Assembly: GCF_030272615.1 (NCBI RefSeq)
Contig: NC_081412.1
Span: 690,128,083-690,192,082, forward strand
Length of the DNA stretch: 64,000 nucleotides
Reading direction: 5' to 3'
From: Cryptomeria japonica
Taxonomy: Eukaryota > Streptophyta > Pinopsida > Cupressales > Cupressaceae
Translations under genes and position numbers: made by a program
Shown: in pieces, positions 33,447-45,159 of the stretch
How the letters are laid out: every line of letters begins with the position of its first letter
How positions within the stretch are numbered: the first letter of the stretch is position 1
The notes under the pieces: model-generated
What the model was told of the DNA's origin: nothing
The model's database searches: none
The model's input: the letters and a program-made list of their open reading frames with translations, nothing else

Positions 33447-36202
33447 CTATGTGGGCTTTCCAACCATATCCATACACTCCTTATGTACACTGAGTGAATC
33501 CAACCAAGAACTCACCAAGCCTCTAAGACTTCTATCTCTTCTTATGATTTTGTCTTTTTCTTTCTCAAGAACATAAATTTGGGCTTCCAAAGCCAAAATT
33601 TGACCATCAATGGATGCAATCAATGAATTCAATCCATCAAAATAATTGGCTATACTTGCAATTTTCTCCTGAAATTCCTTAATCTTCTTATCCACATTAA
33701 CTATAAGTACATCTGTGTTACAACATACCCTGTAAATATTTGTACACTTCTTTAAAGAATTATCAATCAATTTCAACTTTTCATCAATCTTCTTCCTCTC
33801 AGACTCAATTACTTGATCAAATTTAGCTCATTTAGCTTGTGTGAACCTCTCCAATACTTGCCAATTTGAAATCTACTGGAAGGATTGAAAATCCTTTGAA
33901 ATGTACTCAGTAATTGTCTTAAGCTTACTGGATGGGCTCGCTTCTCTATCAATCTTGCAATCTGGGACTAGTTTGTGCAAGACAGTGATAGACGGATCAA
34001 TAATCCCTTTATCCATAGATCTCTCCAATTTTTGTGCAACCATCATCATGAGTTCAGTAGGACTCATCTCAGTTATGTTTTTCTTTACAACCTACGAGGT
34101 GTCAATTGACAACAATGATGGACCTACTACCAGTTCCCTATCGGATTCCCCTTTCTTCTCCTCTGATGATTTATCCCTAACAAATTCCTCACTTACACCG
34201 GTGGCTTCGCCACTTGGTAGAGTCTCTATAATTGTTGAATCCTTTGTAGGAACTGTAGCCTCAACATGTACATTTGTATCTGGAGGAATGTTGTCCTCAA
34301 AATTAGTATCCTATACAATATCAACCTTTTCACACTCTGTATTTCCCGGTATCTCAACTTTTGACTTTACATTTGTATCTACCAGGGGCTTGATTTCCAC
34401 TATCTTAATGTTTTTCAAAATTTAGGGTGAAGTAACCATAATACCCTTTCCTTTCCCCTCAACCGGGATGTCTAGAGTGTCTATTTTTTTATTTTGGTGA
34501 AGTAAAGAAACCTCGGTTCTCTTCAAAGAACTTAACCCATGCCTTTTGGGTCTCCTTTATTATCTCATTTACCCTTCCTAGCATAAGACTAGTTATTCTA
34601 TGTTTGATGTTAAATATTTTTCTATCTGCAACCTCAAGTGTCTTATCCATTTCCTCTAGATAATAGAAACACAAACAGATAATGGCTCTTGAATTTTAAT
34701 ATGCTTGTCTTCTTGTATTATTGATATCCTCCTAGAATCTAACATAGCATATAGTTTTGCCGGTATTTAGTTTTCAATTTTTATCAAGGCTTTCTTATAA
34801 ATATCCAAATATAACAAAACTGCTTCCTCTACCTCTCTTTGTTCAACATTATCTAAACGATCATAGTAAAACTGTACATTGTTTAACATGCCATCCTTAG
34901 TTATTTCATCTACTAACTCTACACAAGTTTTTGGTGGAATGATAGTTACATTACCGAATTGAATTGTTGTACCAATGTCATTCTTCTTCCTTTTTGTAGT
35001 ATCGGATGGAGATGAAGGTGTTACTTTTGGTGCTTGCTTCTATGCCGGTAACTTGAATGTGACTTTCCTAACTGATTGCTTTTTAGATTTTACCCTGGTT
35101 TCCTCTGTTTTCTTCCTTATAACCCTCTTGAAAGCCAAGGGTGTGTCATCCTTAGATTCAGACTCTGCTGTAATAGGCTCAATGTGTACTTCTAGATCCT
35201 TCCTCTTCTTACCTTTCTTCGGGACATCATCAATCAATGCTTTAATGTCTCATGAAACCTTTTCTACAAACTTGCTTGCCTTTCCTTCCCGCTTCTCTCT
35301 TTTCTTCCGGTTGAACTCTATTTCAACCTCTTGTGTCTTTTGCTTTGTAGTACCATAGGTCTTCTCATCCTCATCAATAGGTGCATCAATAGGCATCTTT
35401 GCATAAGCATCAAGGATTTGCGTATCAACTTCATAGCCCATTTTGTCAATCCAAATCTTCTGGGGCTTAACCACTTCCATAATTATTTCATCTTTCTTCA
35501 CCATGAAGCATATGTCGGTTGAGTATTTTTTAACAATATGCTTAGGAACCCTTTCTCTAGACTTCATAGCCTTTTGGAATGCCTTAAAATATCCCCATAC
35601 CATATCATCTCTCTAACTGCCTAAAGTAACACTTGACTGTTTCAATTGTCTCCCTACTAGGATATCAAATGCCCATTGTCTCTTCCCAAAACTGGGAGTG
35701 TCATTCATGAAAAATAACATTAAGAAGACAATTAAGTTGTCATACTGGAAAGTTCCTTTCTTTTCTCCTTTAATCTTTCCTAGGTTTATTAATAGTTCAT
35801 CCAACATCCAACCACATAGATCCAACGAGACTCTCCATGTACTCTGCTGAAAACATACCTAATGATTTTATCTTCGAATTTTGGAATGTCTAGAATGTTG
35901 GTAAACCCTAAGTCTTGAATGTGCTTGTATGCAAGTTTAACCTTTTTGGAATCTCCAATAAGCTCGCTCATGTACATGCCCTTTATATTAGATGTCCCCA
36001 AATCCTCAATGTGACAATGTATGTATGCCCTAACATCTTTGACATAAACAACTCCTACTGGAACATGAGAAAATGCCCCAACCGAGTCATCCAGGGTAGC
36101 CCCATGCATATACTGCTTGAAAGTTGGCCTATGATGGTCTTTGACCTCTACAAAAGTTAGATTTGCAACAAAGATAGGAATAGATGATAATCCCACTTCC
36201 AT
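33447..36202 (-). pseudogene. ORF2 of element E: conserved unknown protein in place of pol
   Basis: About 920 codons on the minus strand, starting at ATG 36202 (MEVGLSSIPIFV). Order: FSHVPVGVVYVKDVRAYIHC, HIEDLGTSNIKGMY, YVFSRVHGESRWI; then after a frame change near 35800 FQYDNLIVFLMLFFMNDTPS, FKAFQKAMKSRERVPKHIV, ICFMVKKDEIIMEVVKPQ, DKMGYEVDTQILDAYA. A Lys-rich middle follows, with EQREVEEAVLLYLDIYKKAL and IPAKLYAMLDSRR near 34750-34870, and a coiled-coil C-terminus (33447-33776). These match the segments of C ORF2 in the same order. Plus-strand frames here, for example 33901-34425, are its antisense shadow. Function unknown. Confidence 0.75.
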
Positions 36203-36691
36203 TATTAAATAAAAGTACCTAGTAATTGCTTCTAATGAAACCCTAACAAACTCTTTTAGTCATCGGTGAAATCACTCGAGAAGATATTTGATTGCTCTAA
36301 AATTTCATTGATCAGTCTTAGTCGCTCTTAATCACACCGAATCGCTCTGAATCCAAGGTAAAAATTGAAGTGAATTCGACCTTTTATCCTCCAAGAAAAA
36401 CCTTAATCTTTCATTGACATCAATGAATTTCGATGAAAGATACTAGATCTCAAATAAAACATCTCCATGTTGGATAAACATCTCCAATGTTTGGAACATC
36501 TTCTAGAACCTCTTCCTAGGGCATATGCAACATCTTCATGAATTTTTCCTACCCCTAAGGCATCTGCCTTAATTACTGGTTGAGCTTCCTATTGGTGTAG
36601 GAGTAACCTCCTCTACTGGATAAGTAATCGGTGCATTCCCATTTGCTGATTGTTCTTCAGTCTTCCCGACCCATCTCTAGATATGATCTTG

Positions 36692-37747
36692 CTAGATTTC
36701 ATTAGTCTTCTCTTTCCCTTTCTCATTTGATCCTCCATTACCAACTAGTGGATTTCTACTTCTACAGAATTTAGCAATATGTCCAACCTCATTATATGCA
36801 TAACATGTAGCATTGTTCCTTTGAATTTCTTTGCTAAAACTGGTATAATTGTTTGACTTGGATTGATTAGCCATATGTCCAAATTTTCCACAGGCATAGC
36901 GTTTAACATTCATTCTACAATCTTATGTCTTATGACCATACTTATTACATTTAGAACATTGACCGGGAGCAGAATCAGGGTTCCGATTTGCTCTATTTCT
37001 ACATTGCCTATCCATGTAACCAAATTTATTGTAAACAAAACATTTTCCATTAAATTTATAATCATTAAACTACCATACTAGTGCCTTATGGTTTTGATCT
37101 TCATTAGCAGTACCAGAACTCTATCCTTGCTCAAATCCAAGTCCACGGGAATCTCCAATCTGCCTTTGTCTTTTCAATAACTCATCTAGTTGTACTGAAC
37201 TAATCTTGAATTTTTCTTTATACTCACTTGCAGTAGTTAGATTATCTCTAAAAATTATCATTTGTCTCTCAATATCTTGTTCATTACCCTGGGATTGTAC
37301 TAAATCAGTTCTCAACATATCATTTTCATGAACCAACCTACCACATTATTCAAATTTGTTCTTCAGGGATACAACAAGATTTTATTCCTTTTTCTTTTGG
37401 TCTTCAATATCCTTAGACATCCTCATGATTATAGTAATAGCTTTCATTTCATTTCTCATGACCATGTTCTTCTGACTTAGTTTCTTACATTGTTCCTTAA
37501 GTGCATGTTTCTCTTCATCATCCTGATTTTACAAAAGTTCCTTCCTCCTAGCTTGAACAGGTGACAACCTCTCTTGTAGGACAAGAATGAAATCCTTAGC
37601 AGAATTCAATTCATCTTGTAGCTTTATGTTCTTCAATCTTTCAAAATCATAATCTTCAAGTGCTATCTCAAGTTGCTTCTCCAAGCCCATATTGATGGAT
37701 TCCAGATTCAGGATCTCCCTCAAGCTATTAAGCTTCCTCCAAGGCAC
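36692..37747 (-). pseudogene. ORF1 of element E: gag-like coiled coil and four zinc knuckles
   Basis: One minus-strand frame of about 350 codons broken only by stops. N-terminal coiled coil (LNLESINMGLEKQLEIALED and a further 150 heptad-rich residues), then LDELLKRQRQIGDSRGLGF, the SIRE-type motif also seen in C. Knuckles follow: CFVYNKFGYMDRQC, CSKCNKYGHKT then DC after a stop, YACGKFGHMANQ and CYAYNEVGHIAKFC, several degenerate. The initiating ATG is not evident next to the PBS. 36203-36691 between the ORFs is noncoding. Confidence 0.75.
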
Positions 37748-37750
37748 AAG

Positions 37751-37762
37751 GCTCTAATACCA
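37751..37762 (-). other. tRNA-iMet primer-binding site of element E
   Basis: Plus strand GCTCTAATACCA, one mismatch to the complement of TGGTATCAGAGC, two bases outside the 5' LTR. Confidence 0.85.
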
Positions 37763-37764
37763 AT

Positions 37765-38400
37765 TGTTGGAATCCAATAACACTGAGAGGGGGGGGTGTG
37801 AATCAATGTTATACCAGAATGATCACTTTTAGCCTTATTAAAACATGCATACACCAACTGGTATACTGGTACATACATAATTGAAAGAAGTATTCTAGTC
37901 TGAAACTATAAACCCTTTACCGGAATAACCCTTACATAAATATCCTCAGTTACATGATCTCTCAGATATATTTCGCATCTCCTTCCTAATATATATTTAC
38001 ATGATATCACATTCACATATCCATCACAATATTCCATTTTTATCAAAATGATCTAATCCAACTGATCTATATACCCTATACAATTTATCATGCCTTATGT
38101 CCGCTTATAAAGATAATTACAATATCAATATACATGTTAGCTAGATAACATAAATACATGAATATCAAAATCAATTGCCGATGTCGGATCCAAGAGATGT
38201 CAACCTCCAATACCGATAACCATATTCTAAACCATGTCGGCCTGCATTGTCGGTAACCAAAGAAAGTTGGTGTTGGGGCCAATGCCGGTGAAGTCTCTGT
38301 CAGTACACAACTAAACCAAAACATGAAGCCAAAACAAGATACCATGTTGAAATCAATGAAAACATAGTGAAACGAACCAATTGAGTGTCAATTGCCAACA
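37765..38400 (-). repeat. 5' LTR of element E with internal deletion
   Basis: 636 bases against 945 in the 3' copy. About 310 bases are missing near 37890, including the CCCACCATGGTTTTTCC block, so the R/U5 part of this copy is gone. Confidence 0.88.
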
Positions 38401-39429
38401 TAAAGAAATAGAGGTCATCTTACCAATTTGACAATATTTGCATATCATATTATCGAGTTTGACAATTTGACGCAATCCTCTTACAACACTTGACTTGCTT
38501 ATCTTAACCAAATTATCAAAATTAACATGACAACATCTTTTATGCCATAATCAATTGTCTTCCATTCTTGCAACCATACAATTATTAATATTACTATTCA
38601 AATGGAATAAGTTACCTCTATTTTGCTTCCCGATAGTAATTAGTTCACCAATACCTCCAAGAATTCTGCAAACTCCACTTTTAAACTCAAGAAAATAACC
38701 TTTATGATTGAGATGACCAACACTTAAAAGATTATGATTTAGACCATCAACCCAAAATATATCATCAAAATTACTCTTCCCATTTAGAGATATTGAACCT
38801 TTACCTTTCACCATGCAGGGAGAGTTATTTCCAAATTTAACAACACCTCCATCAAATTCATCAAGGGTTATGAACTTACTTTTATCTCCGGTCATGTGGT
38901 GTGAGAAACCACTATCTATAATCCTTTCATCACTATTCTCCATATGAGATACTAGTGCCTTTTCATCTGTCAGTTCCTCCTTCACGACTACAAACACAAT
39001 TTCTTCATTGTCATCTTCATCTTCAGACTCTTCATCAGTCACACCTTCATCTACTGCAACATAACAATGTTTCTTGCCCTGTCCTTTGAATCTTCTAAAC
39101 TTCTCTTTCTTATTAGTGTTAGGGAAGTTAGCAGCAATATAACCAATGTTACTACAAGAGAAACACTCCAAAGGTAGCTTTCCTTTATACTTACCGATGC
39201 TTCTTGGAAATATTTTTGCTAACAATGCCTCAAGTTCCATCACTTGATCTTCATTGTCTTCATTTCCCCAGTTACTTCTATGACTTGGCCTGCACTTATG
39301 ATTTTGACATATATCTTTTCCTTTTCTAGAAGATGAGCCGGTAATAGAAGCTTGAAAGGCAAAATTAGTAGATTTTGTCACACTATTGTCAAAACTATTT
39401 AACTCAAAAGTTGTAAGCTTACCAATCAA
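38401..39429 (-). pseudogene. gag C-terminus, protease and pre-integrase of copia D
   Basis: Minus-strand frame of 292 codons from 39429 to 38551, continuing as LWHKRCCHVNFDNLVKISKS up to the E insertion. It holds a damaged knuckle CFSCSNIGYIAANF (His to Tyr and last Cys to Phe), an acidic linker, the protease site RIIDSGFSHHMTGDKSKF with D-S-G intact, VKGKGSISLNG and HNLLSVGHL. The homologous order in copia A supports the assignment. Confidence 0.9.
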
Positions 39430-39982
39430 TGAATCAACAATATACCTTATCCTTTGAAATAGATCTAAGTTCTTGGATTGCAGATACTCTTATAGCATAC
39501 TGAGGTTGAAGAGTTCTAAGCATTTTACTTACTATTGCACCATCTTCCATTTTACCTCCAACACTCTTTATGCCACCAACAACTTCTTTGATTCTCTGAC
39601 CATACTGTGCAATATTTTATACTTCAAGAACTCTCATGTCATCAAACTTTCCTCTCAAGATTTCCTCTTTGGCTCTTTGAACAAGCTCATCTCCTCCATA
39701 GATTAAATCTAACTTTTCCCAAACCTCACCTATAGTTTCCAATCCTTGAACATCAATATATTTTGAATCAGATAAAGTACTTACAATAACTTCTAGGGCT
39801 TGCATGTTATCTTTCTTCTCTTTGATTTCATCCAATGTCAAGGGAGTAGTAGTAGGAGAAACATATTTTATTTCAACTTGCTTCCAATATTGTGCACCAA
39901 GACCTTTGATATAGATCTTCATTATTTCTTTCCATATCTTGTAGTTATCCTTGTTGAACTTAGGACCCTCTTTCTTCATCAA
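39430..39982 (-). pseudogene. gag: gag N-terminal part of copia D (DUF4219/UBN2)
   Basis: Starts at ATG 39982 (MMKKEGPKFNKDNYKIWKEI), with the DUF4219-type FNKDNYKIWKEIMKIYI followed by UBN2-like VWEKLDLIYGGDELVQRAKE. A TAA near 39617 and a frame change before 39429 break it; in between the sequence still reads QYAIRVSAIQELRSI. It is separated from the 5' LTR only by the PBS leader. Confidence 0.88.
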
Positions 39983-40042
39983 CTTGACTTCCTTAGAATA
40001 TTTTCCTCAAGCAGTTAGGCTTTCTGCACAAAGAGGACCAAA

Positions 40043-40054
40043 GCTTTGATACCA
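40043..40054 (-). other. tRNA-iMet primer-binding site of copia D
   Basis: Plus strand GCTTTGATACCA, one mismatch to the complement of TGGTATCAGAGC, two bases outside the LTR. Confidence 0.85.
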
Positions 40055-40056
40055 AT

Positions 40057-41731
40057 TGTTAACTCTATGAGGATCCAGTTAATATTAAGAGGGGGGGGTG
40101 AATCAGTATTAATACCAATTGAAACTTTAAACCAAAAAAAAACTTATATCAGATCTAAAAATATCTCAACTTCTTTTATTAGATCTAACAACCTCTTTAT
40201 TAGATTTGCTAACTCATTAATCAAATCATTTACCACATCTATCAATTCTTTCACCACTTAAGCAGTCATATAAATTTGATCATTTACCACCTCATTATCT
40301 TCATCTATCAAATCAAACACTTTCTCTACCAACTCTTATCAGTACAGATAACCTTTGATAAACCTATGATAAAACATCATAACCGGTGTACTAAAAAATA
40401 GTACATGAAATGTAACATAAACAAGAACATCACATGAAAAACATTCCACACATGAACACCATAATTTTTTGACATGGAAACCCAAATAGGGAAAAACCAC
40501 GGTGGGAGTTGGTACACACAAATTTTTGTACTCTTTTGAAGTACGCCCTGTTAGGAGAAGACCTTGTTAGGAGTCACTCGGTTAAGGGATTTGCCTTGCA
40601 GCCAGGTTAGGAGCTTGATGATCTGTTAGGATCATCCTCGTGAGAGGATTTACCACTCTTTTGAGAGCTACCCTATTAGGGGACTTAAATGTTTAAGGCC
40701 AGGTAGGACCTACCTGGTTAAGGGATTTAACCTGCTATAACTGTTAGGGAAAAATAGTGAAAAAGTGATCTGTTACTTGCATTTCTCAACTTGCTCAATC
40801 AAATCTAGTTATGCTCAATAGTTTTCAACTCTCAAGAAGATCTCACACTTCTCTTGGACGGCTCAACACATTCTGTTAAGACTACCGACACAATAAACAT
40901 CAACTGTGCCATCCTAAATAGCCATCTCAACTAGGTCGGCCACTACAACCTAATTACATCATGAATTTATAATATAAATCATAAGAGATCATCTCATATC
41001 AATATATAGATCATTACATCAAATTACAATGCAATATCAACCGCTGGTTCATCGTAACCCATCATGAAAATCCGATCTGTACCAAAGTCAAAACCTCAAA
41101 ACACTCCACTAAGCATTTCATTGTTTCTCAAGAAATTCTTGCTTGAATTATGCCAAAACAGTAATTAAATCATTCACACAGGTTGTGTCGTGTTACCACC
41201 TTCATGTAGACTCATCATCGATCAACGTCATAACAACAATCATTACCGGTTTGGATTTCTTCACCGGTCTTAAACCCTATTAAAACCTTAGAAAAACTTT
41301 ATCAAACATTAGAAACAATCCTTCTAGTAGTCTTCACAAGTTTTGGTTCTAGTTAGATACTCCTTTCCATGATACAAGCTCACATTGCAAACCACAAAAC
41401 ACCAATCATTGTCAATCACCCAATTCAATAAAAACATCTATGTTTTACCAGTTAAAGTCCTGTTTCACAAACTTTAGTTCTTTGTCGGTAAACCCTGTCT
41501 TCCAGTAAACCAAATCACTTAGATAACAAAAAAAAATCAAGAACATCAGTAATCATCATTTGACATTATTTGCCATCAATGACACCACAAATAACTGATC
41601 AAGTCATCTAATCACAAAATCTCAATCTCTTCATCACAAAAAGTCTTCTATCCTCTACTAGTGCAGTCATTAGTCTTTAATTGCATCACCTGCATCATCT
41701 CATTCTGCATCAGTTATGCCAAATGCCAACA
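40057..41731 (-). repeat. 5' LTR of copia D
   Basis: On the plus strand TGTTAACTCTATGAGG to ATGCCAACA; collinear with 27456-29136. Confidence 0.92.
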
Positions 41732-42119
41732 CTAACTTCATAGGTCCGAACGTGTCTTATCCCAATGGCAAGTTGATCATAGATAACATGAAAACCCATT
41801 CTACACTCTAGGTTTAAGTTGATTACCCTTGTCAGTCTTGTGTGAGTTGTCATTCAGTGTTGAGTGATCTATTGAGTTGCCCTTTGTTATCTTGTGTGGA
41901 ATATTGTGTTCATTATCTGATTTAATTATTATTAATTAATTAATTAATTGAGTTATATAGTTTAATAATGTTAAATTAAATTAATAGATTTATGTAGTTT
42001 ATAATAATATATATAGTTGGTCATAATAAAATAAATAAATGGTTGGTAATAATATTTAAAGTAATATTGGTAAATGATTTTATATCATTGGATATTTATT
42101 ATTTATTATTTATTGGCTT
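41732..42119. other. right flank of copia D, unassigned
   Basis: TTCATAGGTCCGAACGTG and following bases continue the sequence found left of D at 27451. A very AT-rich stretch (ATTAATTAATTAATT near 41930) follows. No gene is visible. Confidence 0.4.
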
Positions 42120-42564
42120 TTGGAATTATTATTATTATTATTTTAATAAAAGTGGAGAACCACTAATTTTATTAATTATAAATGTTTGCAAACCTAGGTT
42201 AAAGAGCATTGGTAGGAAAGAACCAGGCAAAGAAAACCTCTGATCTTGCTCATTAAAAAAAACCCCATTGGGAAGGTAGCATATACAATTACATCAAAAA
42301 AAGGAGATTTGAGACCTTCAACCCAACCTAGCCCAACCCAACCCATCCCAAAAAGCTTATAACCCAACATCGATTATAAAATGATACCCCAACCCCTCCA
42401 AAACTTGTGTGCCAATTACAAAATCACCTGCCGAAGAACTCAAGAGAAGGTGAAGCAAGCAATCATGAAGGATGAAGAAACCAATTGCTTGGACCTTCAT
42501 CTGGAGGAGGCGAAATCAAATCAAACCAAGAATTAATCAAAACCTGATCATTTGGACCAATCAC

Positions 42565-43705
42565 CTACAGAGGTTCCACCATGCTTGGGAGAGACATAAG
42601 TGCATTCATAGAGCTGAGTAGAAAGTATAAACCTAAAAAAACATTTACAGTAGCATCTAAGGTAATCAGCGATACATGATCCAAGAAGGCTACAAGAGTA
42701 AACATTGTATCATCATAGTTATCAGTAACCAAACCATCTCTCAATACTGAAAGTAATTCATAGTGCCAACCACTAGATAATAATTGATGCTGAGATAAAA
42801 AGCCACCATAAGGAAAATGACCAAGTTCAAAATGATTAGAAGACAGAGCACTATCCAAATCAAAAGAAGAATAAAAAGAGGGATGTAAGTATGCATCCAA
42901 TAATGCCTGAACCAAAGAAGCATCTATGAGCATATCCATACCAATAGTAACAAAATGAGAAGCCAATTTAGCAAGGAAACATTAGCATTTTCCACTAGCC
43001 ACCTCCTGCCCACCACCTTACAAATAGAAAAAGAAAACTCCAAAGAATGTAATTTAAACAATCTGCCAAGATTCTCATCATCGAAGGCATGAGTATCCTG
43101 AAAGTCATAATTCTTAATAGGCAATGAAACTCTGTAACTGGCAGTATAAACATCCATCAAGAAAACCCAGAAAACCATAAGAAACAAGCAATACAAAATG
43201 CATAGAGCCAACAAGCATATATAAAGAAAAAAGAAACATCATTAATGGATAACCTCATACCACAAGCAACCATAAAATCACACAAGTCTGACAGAAATTA
43301 GTGTGAAACCATAAATCTACACAAGCCGTAATACATTCCCCATACCAGCAAAGGCTCATAGGCCACCACACCACAAAGAAGGAATCATTAACATAGCCTT
43401 AAAAAAAGGGGTTCATATGAAGCAAAGTAGTACGAGAGATATCATAAAACGGTGAGAGAAGATCACCTCACCCAAGACATCACCAATCAACACATCAACT
43501 TAGAAGCAAAGAATCGGCCAACACATTCCTTGCAATCATGAACAAGGATGCAATCTAATATCATCAAGTAGAGAGCCAAAAACAAGCCTTGTACTCCATC
43601 CCACCAAAAATGCATACATATTAATGATTCCAAGTAAAGTGCGAGGTTGAGGCAGAGCTTAAGAGGATGACCCAAAAATATTCAAATAAAATCCCCAGGA
43701 AATTG
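42565..43705 (-). pseudogene. protein-like sequence downstream of the LINE RNase H
   Basis: Two minus-strand frames, 43214-42924 and 42966-42565, join by one frame change near 42970. Segments: YDFQDTHAFDDENLGRLFKL, FSFSICKVVGRRWLVENANV, SHFVTIGMDMLIDASLVQAL. The amino acid use looks protein-like, but I do not recognise a family. It may be a 3' ORF extension of this LINE or captured sequence. Confidence 0.35.
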
Positions 43706-44281
43706 CTAAGATATCACAAGCAAGGGAGGCAAGCAACACACATCTATATCCTCCAACATTTGAATATTCTCATCTAATGCGTTATTAGCCAAAAAATGAG
43801 AAATAGAATATGAATTAAAAAAATTAAGTTGTAACAAATTTTTATCCAACCAATATTGTAAATGCCAGGAATTACAAACTCGATTAGCTACAGCATAAAA
43901 TACCACCATAGAATCTCCTTCAATCACATCTTTAAAATTCAATGAAATTAACAAATCTAGACCAATAGAAAGTGCTTGAAACTCTGCAACATTATTAGTC
44001 CCACTCAGGTTACACTGACACCTTGCCCTAATAATTTTGGAAACACCATCAGTAATCACCACCCCAATGGCAGACTTACTTGGTTTGCCACGTGAGGCAC
44101 CATCAAAATTTAGGTTATAATTGGATCTAGGAGGTGGCAACCAAGTCACCTCCTTTCTATTGATTTTAGAAGCCATATTCTTAGAAATAACACTTTGAGG
44201 AGTGAGTAAATGCAAGGCCAACCAATGCCACATAATCCATCTATCCCAAGAGGAAATGGATTTCTCTATATAGTAAAGCAC
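43706..44281 (-). pseudogene. RNase H domain of the LINE ORF2 (RVT_3 type)
   Basis: NLNFDGASRGKPSKSAIGVV gives the first Asp, NNVAEFQALSIGLDLLISL gives the Glu, and VIEGDSMVVFYAVANR gives the second Asp. The usual H-x-x-R-x-x-N-x-x-AD tail is shortened to SYSISHFLANNALDENI, so the last Asp region is altered. This C-terminal RNase H is typical of many plant L1 ORF2 proteins. The stop is near 43706. Confidence 0.88.
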
Positions 44282-44579
44282 ATCCGGCAGGGAGGAAACC
44301 TTTTTCCTAAAAATTCTATTGTTCCTCTCCTACCAAATATTCCAGATCAGAATAGAAGGGGCAATGTCTCATAGACAAGCATAAAAAGAGGATGAGCACA
44401 AAGAAGGCCAACTCCTAAATTGAGATTGTAAATCTCCACATAATACTACAGACCAATTCAATTTACCAAAATCCAGTACCAACACTCTGCAGCAAAGGGA
44501 TAATGAATAAACAGGTGATTAGACAATTCCAAAGAACAACCACACAACACACAAGGAAACACAACAATGATCCCAAGTC

Positions 44580-45159
44580 TATCTAATCATATATCAGTGA
44601 GGACTCTATCCTAAACAGCCAACCAAGCAAAAGCACCTGCCTTTGGAAGATAGGCAATATGCCAAAAAAGTCTAGAGGTCCACAATTCCCCCCTATAGCT
44701 AGCAGATAAAAACTTATACCCATCTTTAATTGAACACCCCCCAAACTTAGAATGGATCCAAATTAACTCATCATCACTTTCTGAAAAAACAATTTGGCAC
44801 TTATTTAACTCCTCAACATAAGCAAACTTAATCTCTTTCTCAATAGGGAATGAATCTATTAATTTCCATCTAGCAACTGGCACAAGACCAGATAAATCCA
44901 AATAAAAGTAATCCGCCACAAAAATTCCTGAAGAAGACATGAGGCTCGACCAATCTCTAATACTAGTCAAAGCAGAAAAACCATTCCAAATTTCCTCCCA
45001 AAATTTGGCTTTCCTACCATTATGCACAAGCCAAGATAAACTAGGGAGGATAACAGACCTACATTCAGACATAAAATTACAAATTGTTGATCCTTTGGGA
45101 AGCGAGGAAGCTGTGAAAATAGTCTCCCCGAGTCTATTCCCTAAATATTTTGCAAACAA
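44580..45159 (-). pseudogene. zf-RVT region of the LINE ORF2
   Basis: Minus-strand frame with GSTICNFMSECRSVILPSLS then WLVHNGRKAKFWEEIWNG, the G-x-G/N-G-x-x-x-x-FW pattern of plant L1, followed by LIWIHSKFGGCSIKDGYKFL and LFWHIAYLPKAGAFAWLAV, the zf-RVT start. A frame change separates it from the RT. 44282-44580 holds the broken zinc-binding part. Confidence 0.82.

Larger units (their letters stand above)
32088..38400 (-). mobile_element. pol-less copia-type element E, nested in D
   Basis: Minus-strand element with 3' LTR at 32088-33032, polypurine tract, ORF2 (33447-36202), ORF1 (36692-37747), PBS and 5' LTR at 37765-38400. There is no protease, integrase, RT or RNase H. Flanking pentamers GAAAG (32083-32087) and TAAAG (38401-38405) are a likely target duplication with one mismatch; the D coding sequence joins across them. 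Same plan as C and F. The LTR begins TGTTGGCAATTGACAC like remnant B and shares TGTGATTGAGCAGTG with copia A. Confidence 0.88.
27456..41731 (-). mobile_element. Ty1/copia retrotransposon D, split by element E
   Basis: Minus-strand element with 3' LTR at 27456-29136, RNase H and RT at 29527-30990, integrase at 31310-32087, then element E, then pre-integrase, protease and gag at 38401-39982, PBS and 5' LTR at 40057-41731. Flanks read CTGAC (27451-27455) and CTAAC (41732-41736), a target duplication with one mismatch. Reading across E, the pre-integrase/integrase frame is rejoined at TTGAAAG|AAATAG, which supports the nesting. Confidence 0.9.

Noticed and set aside
33901-34425. 174-codon plus-strand frame, Ser/Thr-rich
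   Set aside because: Antisense to E ORF2; it has no known motif, and the minus strand matches C ORF2.
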